Origin: Bombyx mori | Lineage: Eukaryota > Arthropoda > Insecta > Lepidoptera > Bombycidae | Assembly: GCF_030269925.1 (NCBI RefSeq) | Contig: NC_085123.1 | Location: 1,984,001-2,048,000 of the forward strand | Direction: 5' to 3' | Length of the DNA: 64,000 nucleotides | In this document: positions 50,960-61,689 of the stretch, in pieces | Numbering within the stretch: position 1 is the stretch's first letter | How the letters are laid out: every line of letters starts with the position of its first letter | Position numbers and translations under genes: made by a program | Notes under the pieces: model-generated | Databases searched by the model: none | Told to the model about the DNA's origin: nothing | The model's input: only the letters and a program-made list of their open reading frames with translations

Positions 50960-51240
50960 GGCATTGTCCTTTATAAAGTTAATGATGGTTTTCCGACTCG
51001 CGAACCCGCGACGTTTAATAATCGCCCATGAGCGAAACAGGGAAACTCCAACTTTCCGCAAACTTGCAACGGCTGGTCTTGTGATTTATTTATAGTTATC
51101 GGAAAGGCCAGACGCAAATGTAGACGCTTAAAATCAAATAACAAATCTGTTGAAATCATCGGTTTACGCGGGATCAAGACATCCTTTCCTTTGTATATTT
51201 CCTTGATTATCTCAAGATAATCGAGGATAAAGGTCAACCT
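50960..51240 (-). pseudogene. Helitron helicase (PIF1-like), C-terminal fragment
   Basis: 88 codons on the minus strand: GKDVLIPRKPMISTDLLFDF, KRLHLRLAFPITINKSQDQP and LQVCGKLEFPCFAHGRLLNV followed by AGSRVGKP. The LAFxxTINKSQGQ and YVAxSRVG-like motifs are helicase motifs V/VI of Helitron Rep-helicase proteins. Small indels relative to the family. No Rep domain or Helitron ends were identified in the window. Confidence 0.75.
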
Positions 51241-51731
51241 CGATGACGTTATTATTTAGCTTTTTCACAGCCAGTATCGTTCAATTGCACAATCGAGGTT
51301 GATTAATATTACGCAGTATAATTATAACTGATCCTACTTTTGTAATTTATGAGGTGGTAGTCCAGGAATCTTAAAAATTCTCTGGGATAGTTGTCTACGT
51401 CATCCTGATTTGAAACTGTTTCAACTGATTTATAAGAAATCTACTCTCCCGGAAGAAAGTTCTGCTGGTCACATTGGATCATCGACATCTTTGTGTTTGG
51501 CTGCCAATATTGCTCGTTCACTTTTCCAATTATCGTTTCTGAACTGTTGTTCTATTCGTAAAAGCCCGCTAAATAAGCTCCTCTTTTTAGTCGGTAAAGT
51601 TACATAAATCCGTGGGTACTGTAATTAATCCGGTTGAGATATTAACTGCGACCTTACCATTTCCAATATCTACTTAAGTAATAACTGCTTCGAAAACATA
51701 ATCCGCTGTTTGATCCTATTGCAAAAACACG
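51241..51731. other. Unassigned stretch
   Basis: A 65-codon plus-strand frame at 51410 is unrecognised. Confidence 0.35.
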
Positions 51732-51733
51732 TA

Positions 51734-51910
51734 CGAGGGCTGCACTAAAAGTATCGGGAATGGAATATTTCCACTGTTCCTGTCATATTAAAATATTTTT
51801 AATTGAAAACTCCTTGGTTTAAAAAATCGAACACCATTTATTTATTTAAAAAAAGATTCTCGGTCTTGTCACGAGGTTATGTCAAACTTGTTTAGTCGTT
51901 GAGAAAATGG
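51734..51910 (+). mobile_element. mariner copy 1, 5' end with terminal repeat
   Basis: After TA (51732-51733): CGAGGGCTGCACTAAAAGTA, the mariner terminal repeat, then the 5'UTR up to the start codon at GAGAAAATGG. A jockey fragment is inserted exactly here. Confidence 0.85.
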
Positions 51911-52606
51911 TCTACCCGATGATATGTAGGCGAAGTAAAATGTCCCTTAGAAATAAGGTGACACTCTACAAAACTTGCATACGCCCCGTCATGACCTATG
52001 CAAGTGTAGTGTTCGCTCACGCGGCCCGCATACACTTAAAATCATTCCAAATCATTCAATCCCGTTTTTGCAGGATAGCCGTCGGAGCCCCGTGGTTCGT
52101 CAGGAACGTCGACCTCCATGACGACCTGGACTTAGAGTCCATCAGTAAGTATCTTCAGTCGGCGTCCATGCGCCACTTCGATAAAGCGGCACGACACGAG
52201 AACCCTCTCATCGTGGCCGCCGGTAACTACATTCCCGATCCTGCGGACAGAATGGAAAGCAGTCGACGTCGCCCAAAACAAGTCATCTCGGATCCTCCCG
52301 ATCCACTAACGGTGCTTTTAGGTACTTCAAGCACCGGTCACTGTTCTCGTCGAACCCGTCGCTTGCGACGAAGAGCTCGACGAGTAAATTAACTCTCAGA
52401 CACAGCCCACTGAGTTTCTCGCCGGATCTTCTCAGTGGGTCGCGTTTCCGATCCGGTGGTAGATTCTGCGAAGCACGGCTCTTGCTAGGGTTCGTGTTAG
52501 CAACATCGTCAGGTTGAGCCCCGTGAGCTCACCTACTAAAGTTAGGGTTACGCTGACATAGCCTCTCAAGGCTATCAGCTTAGGTAGGGAAAAAAAAAAA
52601 AAAAAA
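51911..52606 (+). mobile_element. Jockey-like LINE (subfamily B), 5'-truncated copy inside mariner copy 1
   Basis: Encodes the last about 160 residues of the ORF2 protein (KMSLRNKVTLYKTCIRPVMT; VGAPWFVRNVDLHDDL), stopping at TAA 52390, then the 3'UTR and a poly(A) (52590-52606). Flanked by GAGAAAATGG (51901-51910 and 52607-52616), a 10-bp target duplication. The protein is about three quarters identical by eye to the full-length copy. Confidence 0.9.
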
Positions 52607-52918
52607 GAGAAAATGGAATTGACTCGAGAAAATTCAAGAGCGATGATTTATTATGACTTTCGAAGTGGTTTAACACAAAAACAGCGTGTTGACCGGATGA
52701 TTTCTGCATTTGGTGATGAAGCCCCATCCAAAACCACAATTTATCGCTGGTTTGCTGAGTTTCAACGTGGACGTGTCAAGCTCAGTGATGATCCCCGTCA
52801 AGGTAGTCCAAAAACTGCAGTCACCCAAGAGAACGTTGATGCTGTGCGTAAGCTGATTGAGGAAGATCGACATGTGACATACCGCGAAATTCAGGCAACT
52901 TTAGACATTGGCATGAGT
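52607..52918 (+). pseudogene. mariner copy 1, N-terminal part of transposase
   Basis: From ATG 52613 the frame gives MELTRENSRAMIYYDFRSGL through HVTYREIQATLDIGMS, the mariner HTH pair, and then runs directly into the 5' terminal repeat of copy 2. About 102 codons. The catalytic domain is absent. Confidence 0.85.
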
Positions 52919-54194
52919 CTGGGCTGCACTAAAAGTATCGGGAATGGAGTATTTCCACTGTTCCTGTCATATTAAAATCTTTTTAATTGAAAACTTCTTG
53001 GTTTTAAAAATCTAATACCATTTATTTATTTAAAAAAAGATTCTCGGTCTTGTCACGAGGTTTTGTCAAACTTGTTTAGTCGTTGAGAAAATGGAATTGA
53101 CTCGAGAAAATTCAAGAGCGATGATTTATTATGACTTTCGAAGTGGTTTAACACAAAAACAGTGTGTTGACCGGATGATTTCTGCATTTGGTGATGAAGC
53201 CCCATCCAAAACCACAATTTATCGCTGGTTTGCTGAGTTTCAACGTGGACGTGTCAAGCTCAGTGATGATCCCCGTCAAGGTCGTCCAAAAACTGCAGTC
53301 ACCCAAGAAAACGTTGATGCTGTGCGTAAGCTGATTGAGGAAGATCAGCATGTGACATACCGCGAAATTCAGGCAACTTTAGACATTGGCATGAGTCAAA
53401 TACAAATAATCTTGCATGAACAATTAGGTGTAAAAAAGTTGTTTTCCCGATGGATACCGCATTCGCTCTGTGAAGAGCAAAAAGCGGCTCGCGTTACTTA
53501 GTGCGTCAGAACTCTCGAAATATTCCACGCAGGATCCTCAAATGCTGTATACAACATTGTATCAGGTGACGAATCCTGGATATACGCGTACGAACCCGAA
53601 ACAAAAAACCAGTCACGAGTTTGGGTGTTCGAAAATGAGTTAAAGCCAACAAAAATTGTTCGTTCACAGAGTGTTGCAAAAAAAATGGTGGCCACGTTTG
53701 TCTTCAAAACCGGCCATGTTACGACTATTCCTCTTGAGGGACAAAGAACGGTATGCTAGCATTTGTTTGCCACAGGTCGTTTCTGAACTCCGTAAAGAGA
53801 ACTGCAACCGCCGCATCATCCTCCATCACGACAATGCGAGTTCTCACACCGCGCACAGAACAAAAGAGTTTTTAGAGCAAGAAAACATAGAATTTTTAGA
53901 TCATCCGCCGTACAGTCCCGACCTAAGCCCTAATGATTTATATACTTTCCATAAAATAAAGAATAAATTGTATGGACAGAGATTTTCATCACCTGAAAAA
54001 GCTGTGGACGCCTATAAAACGGCCATTTTGGAGACCCCAACTTCCGAATGGAATGGTTGCTTCAATGATTGGTTCCATCGTATGGAAAAATGTGTCAAAT
54101 TTCGCGGAGAATACTTCGAAAAGCAATAAATACATTTTTAAATAGTAATGTTGTGTCACTTCGTTAATTTCCGAAATTTTCAGTGCCGCCCATG
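52919..54194 (+). mobile_element. mariner copy 2 (DD34D), nearly complete
   Basis: 5' end GGGCTGCACTAAAAGTATCG, lacking the first few bases; 3' terminal repeat CAGTGCCGCCCATG before TA (54195-54196). It contains a complete-length but mutated transposase gene. The first 1,000 bp repeat copy 1 almost exactly, suggesting a tandem partial duplication. Confidence 0.85.
53091..54129 (+). pseudogene. mariner transposase, one nonsense codon and one frameshift
   Basis: HTH region from ATG 53091 (LTQKQCVDRMISAFGDEAPS; RQGRPKTAV). TAG at 53499 replaces a likely Trp. The same frame then carries SGDESWIYAYEPETKNQSRV (first Asp). A small deletion near 53750 shifts the frame, after which come ILHHDNASSHTAHRTKEFL (second Asp) and HPPYSPDLSPNDLYTFHKIK (third Asp, 34 residues after the second), and the C-terminus to TAA 54127. 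Cut-and-paste transposase, now inactive. Confidence 0.87.
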
Positions 54195-54196
54195 TA

Positions 54197-54989
54197 CATG
54201 TTAGTTGTTAATTGGAGTGTCATTACATACCGCCACAAATGCTTTTAGTTTGTCAGCAACAGTTAATCGGGGAATGATTGGAAGAGTCTGACGAAAATCT
54301 TCTGACAACACCGAAAATATCCTTAAACATTCTGTCCAGTGCCTTCAGCGACCTCGCCATCGTACATGTATTTCGGGGATGTTGCAAACTGGTGCTTAGT
54401 TGATTTGCATGTTTAGTGGTAATTTCAAGGCAGAATGTGTAGTTCATCCACCTTCTACCAATTTTACAGCTATTCCAGATGAAGCCAACGCTAGGTAGGG
54501 CTACTTCGTTTTGCGACCTGATATTTGCCAACCGTAATGAATTGTTTATTAGGAAGTATTTTTAGGAACATTTTCCCATGCTCTCGGGAGCATCAAGGAA
54601 GAAAATTCCATCAGACGTAACGCAGGTCGTCTTCTCCTTGGCATTTTAAAACAATATAACGGTAAATAAAGTTTACGCGTACTTACAAATTCATGATAGA
54701 TTTTAATTTAGCAAATTATTTATTTTCTTTTTCCGAGAACCAGCTTACACTTTTACACTATTATTTCTGAAACAGTACTGTTGTGAAAAAAAAAAGTTTT
54801 TAAAACTGATCAGAAATCTGACCTCGTACTCTGTAGTACAATGTAGTAGTACTTTGAAACAAATTTCTGAACGTACCTATAAATATTTGACAACAAAGTA
54901 ACAAAAGAATTCAAATGTTTCACAACTACAAACAACACGTATTCAAAAATTAAATTGTCGTATTTACTATTTTCCTTTAATTATTATTT
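54197..54989. other. Unassigned stretch
   Basis: A 92-codon minus-strand frame (54531-54253) has no recognised product. Confidence 0.35.
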
Positions 54990-55117
54990 ATGTTTCTCAC
55001 CGCTTAAACCTTCCCTGAACATCCATAAATATTTCAAGATCAAAATTAGGCAAATAGGTTCAGCCATTTTTGAGTTTAATGAGAAAAACAAATAGTAATT
55101 CATTTATATATGCTTAG
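54990..55117 (-). repeat. RTE-tail-like repeat (family G), old copy
   Basis: CGCTTAAACCTTCCCTGAAC, AGGTTCAGCCATTTTTGAGT, CAAATAGTAATTCATTTATA; diverged. It lies head to head with the copy at 55121. Confidence 0.6.
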
Positions 55118-55120
55118 ATA

Positions 55121-55265
55121 TATAAAAATGAATTGCTGTTTGTTAGTCTCGCTAAAACTCGAGAGCTACTGGACCGATTTGGCTAATTTTGGTCTTGAAT
55201 TATTTGTGGAAGTCCAGAGAAGGTTTGAAAGGTAGATAGAAATATCAAAATGCTCGAAATTAAAA
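55121..55265 (+). repeat. RTE-tail-like repeat (family G), 3'-truncated
   Basis: ATATATAAAAATGAATTGCT and CTCGAGAGCTACTGGACCGA, ending at GCTCGAAATTAAAA. Confidence 0.75.
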
Positions 55266-55271
55266 TTTTTC

Positions 55272-55520
55272 ACTCGTGGTCGGACCTCTTTTTAGTCCGC
55301 ACGGGTAGGTACCACCACTCCTGGTGGTGGTTACTGGAGCCCATAGACATCTACAACGTAACCGCGCCACCCACCTTGAGATATAAGTTCTGAGGTCTCA
55401 GTATAGTTACAACGGCTACCCCACCCTTCGAACCGAAACGCATTACTGCTTCACGGCGGAAATAGGTGGGGTGGTGGTACCTACCCGCGCGAACTCACAA
55501 GAGGTCCTACCATCAGTAAA
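55272..55520 (-). repeat. Bm1-like SINE with a short fold-back end
   Basis: The main part 55322-55520 is a minus-strand SINE body. 55272-55321 is a short plus-strand piece of the same body (CGTGGTCGGACCTC...GTACCACCACTCC), so the 3' part is inverted on itself. Confidence 0.75.
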
Positions 55521-56519
55521 ATTGACAGAATATTCTGTAATGATTGAGTGAGAGCAGTCTATTTGACTATTTTTTTTTTTTGTATTTTAATGAAGTCATT
55601 TGTTCTTTATTTAAGTGGTCTGATATATTTCCCTAGTTTACATAAAATAAAAGTCTGCCCTTTCCAATACTACATGACGATCACGACCACTCTGTCAAGA
55701 GTGACACGATTGAGAAGAAGAACATAAAATAAATTTCTGAATAAACACATAAATATTTGACAGCCAATATACATATTCGACGCTTGAAAGGCAAACGTGA
55801 CTAAGCGACAATAACTGCTTTGTACATAAATGATTGCCAATAACCATATTCGATGCGCAAAAAAAAAAGTATTTCTAGGTTTATTAAAATCATTTCAATC
55901 CTACAGCTAGATTCGTTAAAATAGTTGTTTTTTTTCAGGTATTTCAACTTTAAATTAGTCTACTGTAAAGTTCACGCATTGTCAAGTCACGTTTGCCTTA
56001 CACGCGTCGATTATTATTATACGTCGAACCTTTTTCGTTACTGACATTATTCTAAATTTAAAAAATCTAAAATATGCCATAAACCGAATATTCTGGATAT
56101 ATCTTAACATTAGATATTTGACAGTTACGAAATCAATGAACATTTTGTATGGGAAAATGATTTTTCTTTTATGTATTTTTTTCATCAATTTTCCTATATT
56201 TTTAATAGTTACTCTGCTATTCGGGACGGAGACAAATACAATAAATCAAAAATCATGAATATCCGTCCAGCCGTCCTCGAGTTATAAGAGTTGGAAAAAA
56301 GCCGACTTTGTTTTGAAATGTGATGCATTTATAAAATTAAAATAAAACTACCAAACCTATCAAACCCGGACCGTTTTGATTTGAATTTGATTTTATCGCT
56401 ACCAAACTCCACAAGATCACCCGCTGAAGGTTTCCTGTAAATTTAATCAAAGTCGGTCCATCCGTTTCGGAATCTTTAAAGAACATACAGCAATACTGCG
56501 ATACAGATATCAATTTTTA
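55521..56519. other. Unassigned AT-rich stretch
   Basis: 56230-56490 holds an RTE-tail-like piece (GTCCAGCCGTCCTCGAGTTA; AAAGTCGGTCCATCCGTTTC). Otherwise nothing recognised. Confidence 0.35.
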
Positions 56520-56880
56520 CTAGTGATCCCGCCGTAGTCGAAATTGGACTATAATTAATTAAAATTATAAGTTTGAACATTATTAAGGCTCTATTTACAA
56601 AGACTATTATATTTCTATAATCACAAATTTCGCCAACACTACACCATAGATAAATAATATTATAGACAAACAATATTAATCTATTCTCAATTTGACCACA
56701 GACTTTAAGCAATAACAAAAGTTTGACAATAAACAAAAAAGTACATATGCGTGTGTGTGTGTGTGTGTGTGTGTAAAATACATGGTAGTGTGTTTTTTTT
56801 TTTTTTTTATTGATTTAACGTATTTTCTATGCATAATTAAAAATAAAAAATAAACATCACTCTGCACTCCTTCTGTATAT
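56520..56880 (+). repeat. Dispersed repeat family D
   Basis: CTAGTGATCCCGCCGTAGTC, ATTATAAGTTTGAACATTAT, a (GT)n run at 56748-56774, then CATCACTCTGCACTCCTTCT. Non-coding. Confidence 0.75.
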
Positions 56881-56887
56881 ACTTATA

Positions 56888-57167
56888 CTTATCTATACTA
56901 ATATTATAAAGAGGAAAGATTTGTTTGTTTGTTTGTTTCGAATAGGCTCCGAAACTACTGGACCGATTTGAAAAATTATTTTTCCATTAGAAGCCGACAT
57001 TGTCCCTGATGAACATAGGCTACTTTTTTAAATTATTTTTTTATTTTATTTTTTTGGTTTCATGTGTGTTTTAATGTTTCCGAAGCGAAGCGAGGGCGGG
57101 TCGCTAGTAATATTATAAAGAGGATAAAGAGGAAAGATTTGTTTGTTTGTTTGTTTCGAATAGGCTC
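56888..57167 (+). repeat. RTE-derived short repeat with local duplication
   Basis: ACTAATATTATAAAGAGGAA, TGTTTGTTTGTTTGTTTCGA, CGAAACTACTGGACCGATTT ... AAGCGAGGGCGGGTCGCTAG. The first 60 bp (ATATTATAAAGAGG... GAATAGGCTCC) recur at 57108-57167. Confidence 0.65.
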
Positions 57168-57407
57168 CAATAAACAAAAGAGTACATATGCGTGTGTGTG
57201 TGTGTGTAAAATACATGGTAGTGTGTGTAATATTTTTTTTTATTGATTTAACGTATTTTCTAAGCATAATTAAAAATAAAAATAAAACATCACTCTGCAC
57301 TCCTTCTGTATATTATCTATAAGTGTGGGAAATTTCATACTCCTCCGTCCGCGCAATATTCGTAAAAGGGTGTACAAAGTTTTTGCTTCACGCTAAAATA
57401 TACAAAT
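57168..57407 (+). repeat. Dispersed repeat family D, 3' part (second copy)
   Basis: AATAAACAAAAGAGTACATA repeats the sequence at 56725; it then continues to CATACTCCTCCGTCCGCGCA and TTTGCTTCACGCTAAAATAT, the family end absent from the 56520 copy. Confidence 0.7.
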
Positions 57408-58112
57408 AATATGTAGATACATATACTTACACACACTAAGAATCTTCGAAAGAGTTTTTGTTGATACACACAAAATACCACTTTATTTTTAGTGCGTATC
57501 TTTTAAAATCCAATTTAAAATATCGAATTACCACATCAATTAAAAAACGCCAATTTAAAATAACATCCAAAAGTAGTGATAACAATTACTACAACAATGT
57601 TCGAAAAGCCAACAAATTATACACTTAATTAAACAATCCGTATAGTAAAGCTATCGAGAGACACTAACAAAAGTTTATGGTTTGTTAGACATGCCAGAGA
57701 CGTGTAATCCGCAGGAAACCTCGCGACAAACTGATACAGGGAAAGCAGGAACATTCCCGCGTAGAAAAACATCGGAAATAGGTTTTGCTTGATAACTAAA
57801 GCTGAAAGCTGAAATTACTTTTACGGTTTACTCTCGCGTTTTTTATTGTCATTATATTATTTTCTTGAAGCTTGGCAGTTTAGATACTAATTTAGATAAT
57901 TTTCATCGACGGTAATTATGAACAAATAACACCTTAGTCATCTGTAACCACGAAAACTATACATTAATCAAAACGTCAGAAATAATAATGACATAATGAA
58001 TGATGAATGACAATATAAAAGCGAGATTAAACCGTGAAAATTGTTTTAATTAACTGTATTATAACTCACGAGTGTACAACTCACGAATTCCGAAGACGGA
58101 ATATAAGAAGCT
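57408..58112. other. Unassigned AT-rich stretch
   Basis: Nothing recognised. Confidence 0.4.
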
Positions 58113-58368
58113 TTTTTTATTTTTTTTTTATTGAATAGATGGTGGACGAGCTCACAGTCCACCTGGTGTTAAGTGGTTACTGGAGCCCATAGACATCCAC
58201 AACGTAAATGCGCCACCCACCTTGAGATACAAGTTCTAAGGTCTCAAGTATAGTTACAACGGCTGCCCCACCCTTCAAACCGAAACGCATTACTGCTTCA
58301 CGGCAGAAATAGGCAGGGTGGTGGTACCCACCCGCGCGGACTCACAAGAGGTCCTACCACCAGTAAAA
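58113..58368 (-). repeat. Bm1-like SINE, 5'-truncated
   Basis: Poly(T) then TTGAATAGATGGTGGACGAG through CCTACCACCAGTAAAAA; close to consensus. Confidence 0.9.
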
Positions 58369-58699
58369 ATATATAAAAATATATAACAGAATATAATTAT
58401 AATGGCTGGTTTAAACGCGAACAAATAGAGCTCTTAAATAGCGTTGTGCTCTATCGCGTTGTGCGATACTGAATGTTTATTGCATGCGTATTCCGAGCTT
58501 ACCAATTTACATACTGGTACATACTGTACAGTTTACATAATGTCTGTAGATACGCAAAATGCCAATCATCTAAGACCGTAATGTGAATCGTTACTTCTTC
58601 TTTATTTACCGCCTGTAAGCTACCAAAAGCTGAAAATAGCTTGAAAATACCAGTGTCGCTAAAAATCTGCGTGTTCAAATCGTTATCTTAATTCAAATC
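58369..58699. other. Unassigned AT-rich stretch
   Basis: Nothing recognised. Confidence 0.4.
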
Positions 58700-59050
58700 A
58701 AATGAAATCAAATCAAATCAATTTTTTTTTATTCAACATATATGAAAGTACACACTTGTTGAACGTTAAAAAGGACTACCGCCAATTCACAAAAACTAAC
58801 CTCCGTCCTGAGAAGAACTGGCAAGAAACTCAGCGGGCATGTCTTTTTTTTTTTAATATTAGATTTTTTTTTTTTATATTCATTTTTACAAGAGATATTT
58901 TAACGTAACAATTAATGCAATGTTAAAATGCCCGGAGCGAGCAACTCATTCTCACTTTGTGAAATCTTCTAGATAATCATTGATTTTATAGTAAGCTTTA
59001 TTGCACAGATGTTTATGTATATGTAGGTTCTGAACATCTGGTAGGATTTT
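58700..59050 (-). mobile_element. LINE 3' end (CR1/jockey-type C-terminus and 3'UTR)
   Basis: Minus strand encodes NLHIHKHLCNKAYYKINDYL and stop, then a 3'UTR with GCCCGCTGAGTTTCTTGCCA and CAACAAGTGTGTACTTTCAT, ending in A-rich sequence. Only the extreme C-terminus remains. Confidence 0.5.
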
Positions 59051-59099
59051 GTTGCACAGGTGCACGGGCGCACAGGCACACACAATTAGATAATCACAA

Positions 59100-59345
59100 C
59101 TGTAGCTCAGAGAGTCGGCAAACTGAAATAACAGTGGAATGGACATCACTGAAGCAGACGGGTCCATAAGTGGAGAGACCACCACCACCGGTAAACAGGA
59201 CGTGGGACCCGAGACGTCCTCCAGCCAGGTGGAATGGTGGCTTGCGAAGAGTGACCGGTAAGGAATGCATGAGGAGAGCCAATGATCGGGCTCACTGGTG
59301 TAAATTGGAAGAGGAATATGTCCAGCAGTAGGCGACTATAGCCTG
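59100..59345 (+). mobile_element. LINE relic, C-terminal end of endonuclease/RT
   Basis: Broken frames with RANDRAHWCKLEEEYVQQ-like ending and the 3' end GTAGGCGACTATAGCCTGCT followed by GATGATAGTGATGATGAT, typical of RTE-type LINEs. Confidence 0.45.
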
Positions 59346-59381
59346 CTGATGATAGTGATGATGATTTGATTAATGTTATAC

Positions 59382-59405
59382 CTTTAAACGAGCAATTCTT
59401 GTATA
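59382..59405 (+). repeat. Dispersed repeat family F, 5' part (interrupted)
   Basis: ACCTTTAAACGAGCAATTCT up to TA 59404-59405; the repeat continues at 60028 after a maT insertion. Confidence 0.75.
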
Positions 59406-60027
59406 CTTAGTCTGGCCATAACTACTGTTACAATAAAAAATAAAAAAAAAATCTATTGCAAATAACATTTATTACTTTTACAGTGTGTTAGTTTAATACA
59501 TAAATATAAAACAATTTAAAGTATAAAAAGCTTATTCGAAGTGGTCTCCATTGGCTGCAAGTCCTAAGTCATCTTTTAAAATACGCGACATGGTATACGC
59601 GACACAATACGCGACACAGGATTTCTTCGAATTCTTTCTTTTACTGCTTTGACAACCTTTTTCGTACGAACACTACGTGGACGGCCAGATCTTTTTCCGT
59701 TACAAGCAGAGGAGGTCTTGTTGCACCTATTAATAGCCCGGTACACAAACATTTTACTAATATCAAGCGTATGGAGAGTTTCAAAAATTGCATTTGGCTC
59801 CATACCTACTTTGTGTAATGCAATCACAACGATTCGGTTCTCTTTATCACCCCACTCCATTTTAATATCGCAAAATATTGTACAATGTATTGGCGCCAAA
59901 ATGAGAAAACCATAGATTATACACTTAATATACTTCAATGAGCAATCATATAAAAATGACAGATTCCAAATTCAAATGTAATATTTTGCTTTTTTTTTAT
60001 TGTAACAGTATTTATGGCCAGACTAAG
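59406..60027 (-). mobile_element. maT-type transposon, internally deleted (622 bp)
   Basis: Bounded by TA and by inverted repeats CTTAGTCTGGCCATAACTAC (left) and CTTAGTCTGGCCATAAATAC (right, on the complementary strand). Retains the transposase N-terminus and last few codons but not the catalytic domain, a typical way for a MITE-like derivative to arise. Same family as 13251. Confidence 0.88.
59640..59860 (-). pseudogene. maT-type transposase, DNA-binding domain only
   Basis: From ATG 59860 on the minus strand: MEWGDKENRIVVIALHKVGM, ISKMFVYRAINRCNKTSS and KRSGRPRSVRTKKVVKAVKE, the two-HTH region with the GRPR linker. The frame stays open to a TAA near 59576, where family C-terminal codons (a GDHFE-like end, other frame) are found. 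All three catalytic Asp regions are deleted. The upstream-extended start at 59938 lies in the 5'UTR and is less likely. Confidence 0.8.
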
Positions 60028-60295
60028 TATATATCTAATCTGAGTCTCGGAAACGGCTCCAACGATTTTCATAAAATTTAGTATACAGGGGATTTCGGGG
60101 GCGATAAATCGATCTAGCTACGATTTATTTTCAGAAAATGTTGTTTTATTCGTGTTTTCAATAATCGACTTTATCGATAATCAACTTTATGACTCTTCCC
60201 GACATCTATTGGCGAATAATAATACTATTTTTCTTAAAAGACAACAAGATGGCGTCATCTACTAATTATGATATACAACGTTAATATATAAAGAA
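60028..60295 (+). repeat. Dispersed repeat family F, 3' part
   Basis: TATATATCTAATCTGAGTCT, GGAAACGGCTCCAACGATTT, AATAATAATACTATTTTTCT; matches 62360-62640. Confidence 0.75.
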
Positions 60296-60410
60296 TAAAT
60301 AAGTACAATGTAGGCAGGCTTTACTGGCACTTTTAAATCGTAATGACTTCACCGCCCAGACGAATTGCGGTTGCACCACTGAGCGAGAATCGGCGGGAAA
60401 CGTAGGGCTT

Positions 60411-60866
60411 GGTATTTTTTTTTGCATTGATAGATGAACGAGCTCACTGCCAACCTGGTTCTTAAGTAGTTACCGAAGCCATCTATAACGTAATATAGTC
60501 ATCTATAACGTAAATGCCGCCACTCGCGTTGAAATATGAGTTCTAAGGTCTCAGTATAGTTACAACGGCTGCCCCACCCTTCAAACCGAAACGCATTACT
60601 GCTTCACGGCAGATATAGACAGGGCGGTAATACCTACTGTGCAGACTCACAAGAGCTCATGCCACCAGTAATTACGCAAATCATAATTTTGCGGGTTTGA
60701 TTTTTATTACACGATGTTATTCTTTCACCGTGGAAGTCAATCGTGAACATTTGTTGAGTACGTATTTCATTAGAAGAACTGGTACCCGCCTGCGGGATTC
60801 GAACACCGGTGCATCGCTAGATACGAATGAACCAGACGTTTTATCCTTTAGGCCACGACGACTTCA
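60411..60866 (-). repeat. Bm1-like SINE, full length
   Basis: Complete copy of about 455 bp: poly(T), tail, body, linker, and a tRNA-like head with box B (GGTGTTCGAATCCC) and box A (GTGGCCTAAAGGATAAA) on the minus strand. Confidence 0.92.
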
Positions 60867-60984
60867 ATTCCAATACATTAAAATGTGTATTTTAACATTC
60901 ACCCCGTAAAGTTACTACCTTCTAAAAACAAAAACAAATTTTAAAATAACAATGACGTGAAAGGTCTACATTTTCTTTAATTTC

Positions 60985-61220
60985 TTTACTGGTGGGTGGT
61001 TCACGCGGGTGGGTTCCACCACCCTGCCTATTTCTGCCGTGAAGCAGTTATGCGTTTTGGTTTGAAGGGTGGGTGTAACTATACTTGAGATCTTAGAACT
61101 TGTATCTCAGGGTGGGTGGCGCATTTACATTGTGGATGTCTATGGGCTCCAGTAACCACTTAACACCAGGTGGGCTGTGAGCTCGTCCACTCATCCAAGT
61201 AATAAAAAAAAATTAAAAAA
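60985..61220 (+). repeat. Bm1-like SINE, 5'-truncated
   Basis: TTACTGGTGGGTGGTTCACG through CCAAGTAATAAAAAAAAATT. Confidence 0.85.
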
Positions 61221-61577
61221 AAAATCCATTTTCTTACATATAATTCAAGTTACATTTACGGCTTACTCTCCCATTTATTCGTCGTCCGTGACTAAGAAAA
61301 CTAACTGTACTAGAGTATTCGAAACTTCGGGAATTAATAATACGTCAATTAAAAAAAATAGCGAGACTAAACCTTAAAAGCAGTTTTAATTAGGTCAACA
61401 TTACTGAGTGACGTGTAAAATAGCGGAAGCTCTTACGCAACGAGCAGAATCTAGTTCTCAGTCAACCCTAGATATATCGCGTTGCAGTTTATGCCCCGCA
61501 ATCAATTACTGTTACAGTTTTATTATGGTCATTAGCTCTTACCGAGAATACTATACTTGTTTTATTATCTACAATAA
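61221..61577. other. Unassigned stretch
   Basis: Nothing recognised; 61250-61420 faintly resembles 57830-58090 (GGTTTACTCTC / AGCGAGACTAAACC phrases), possibly an old shared repeat. Confidence 0.3.
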
Positions 61578-61689
61578 AAAAATATGTGTGGTGTCGTGGG
61601 ACACCGGATAGGAACGAAGTTCCTTATTATAAAAACATTAATTTTAAGTTCTATTCGAGGTATAAAGAAAATAAAACTGGAGGTTTCGC
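61578..61689 (+). repeat. Dispersed repeat family E, 5' part (interrupted)
   Basis: AAAAATATGTGTGGTGTCGT to GGAGGTTTCGC; resumes at 62013. Confidence 0.75.
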
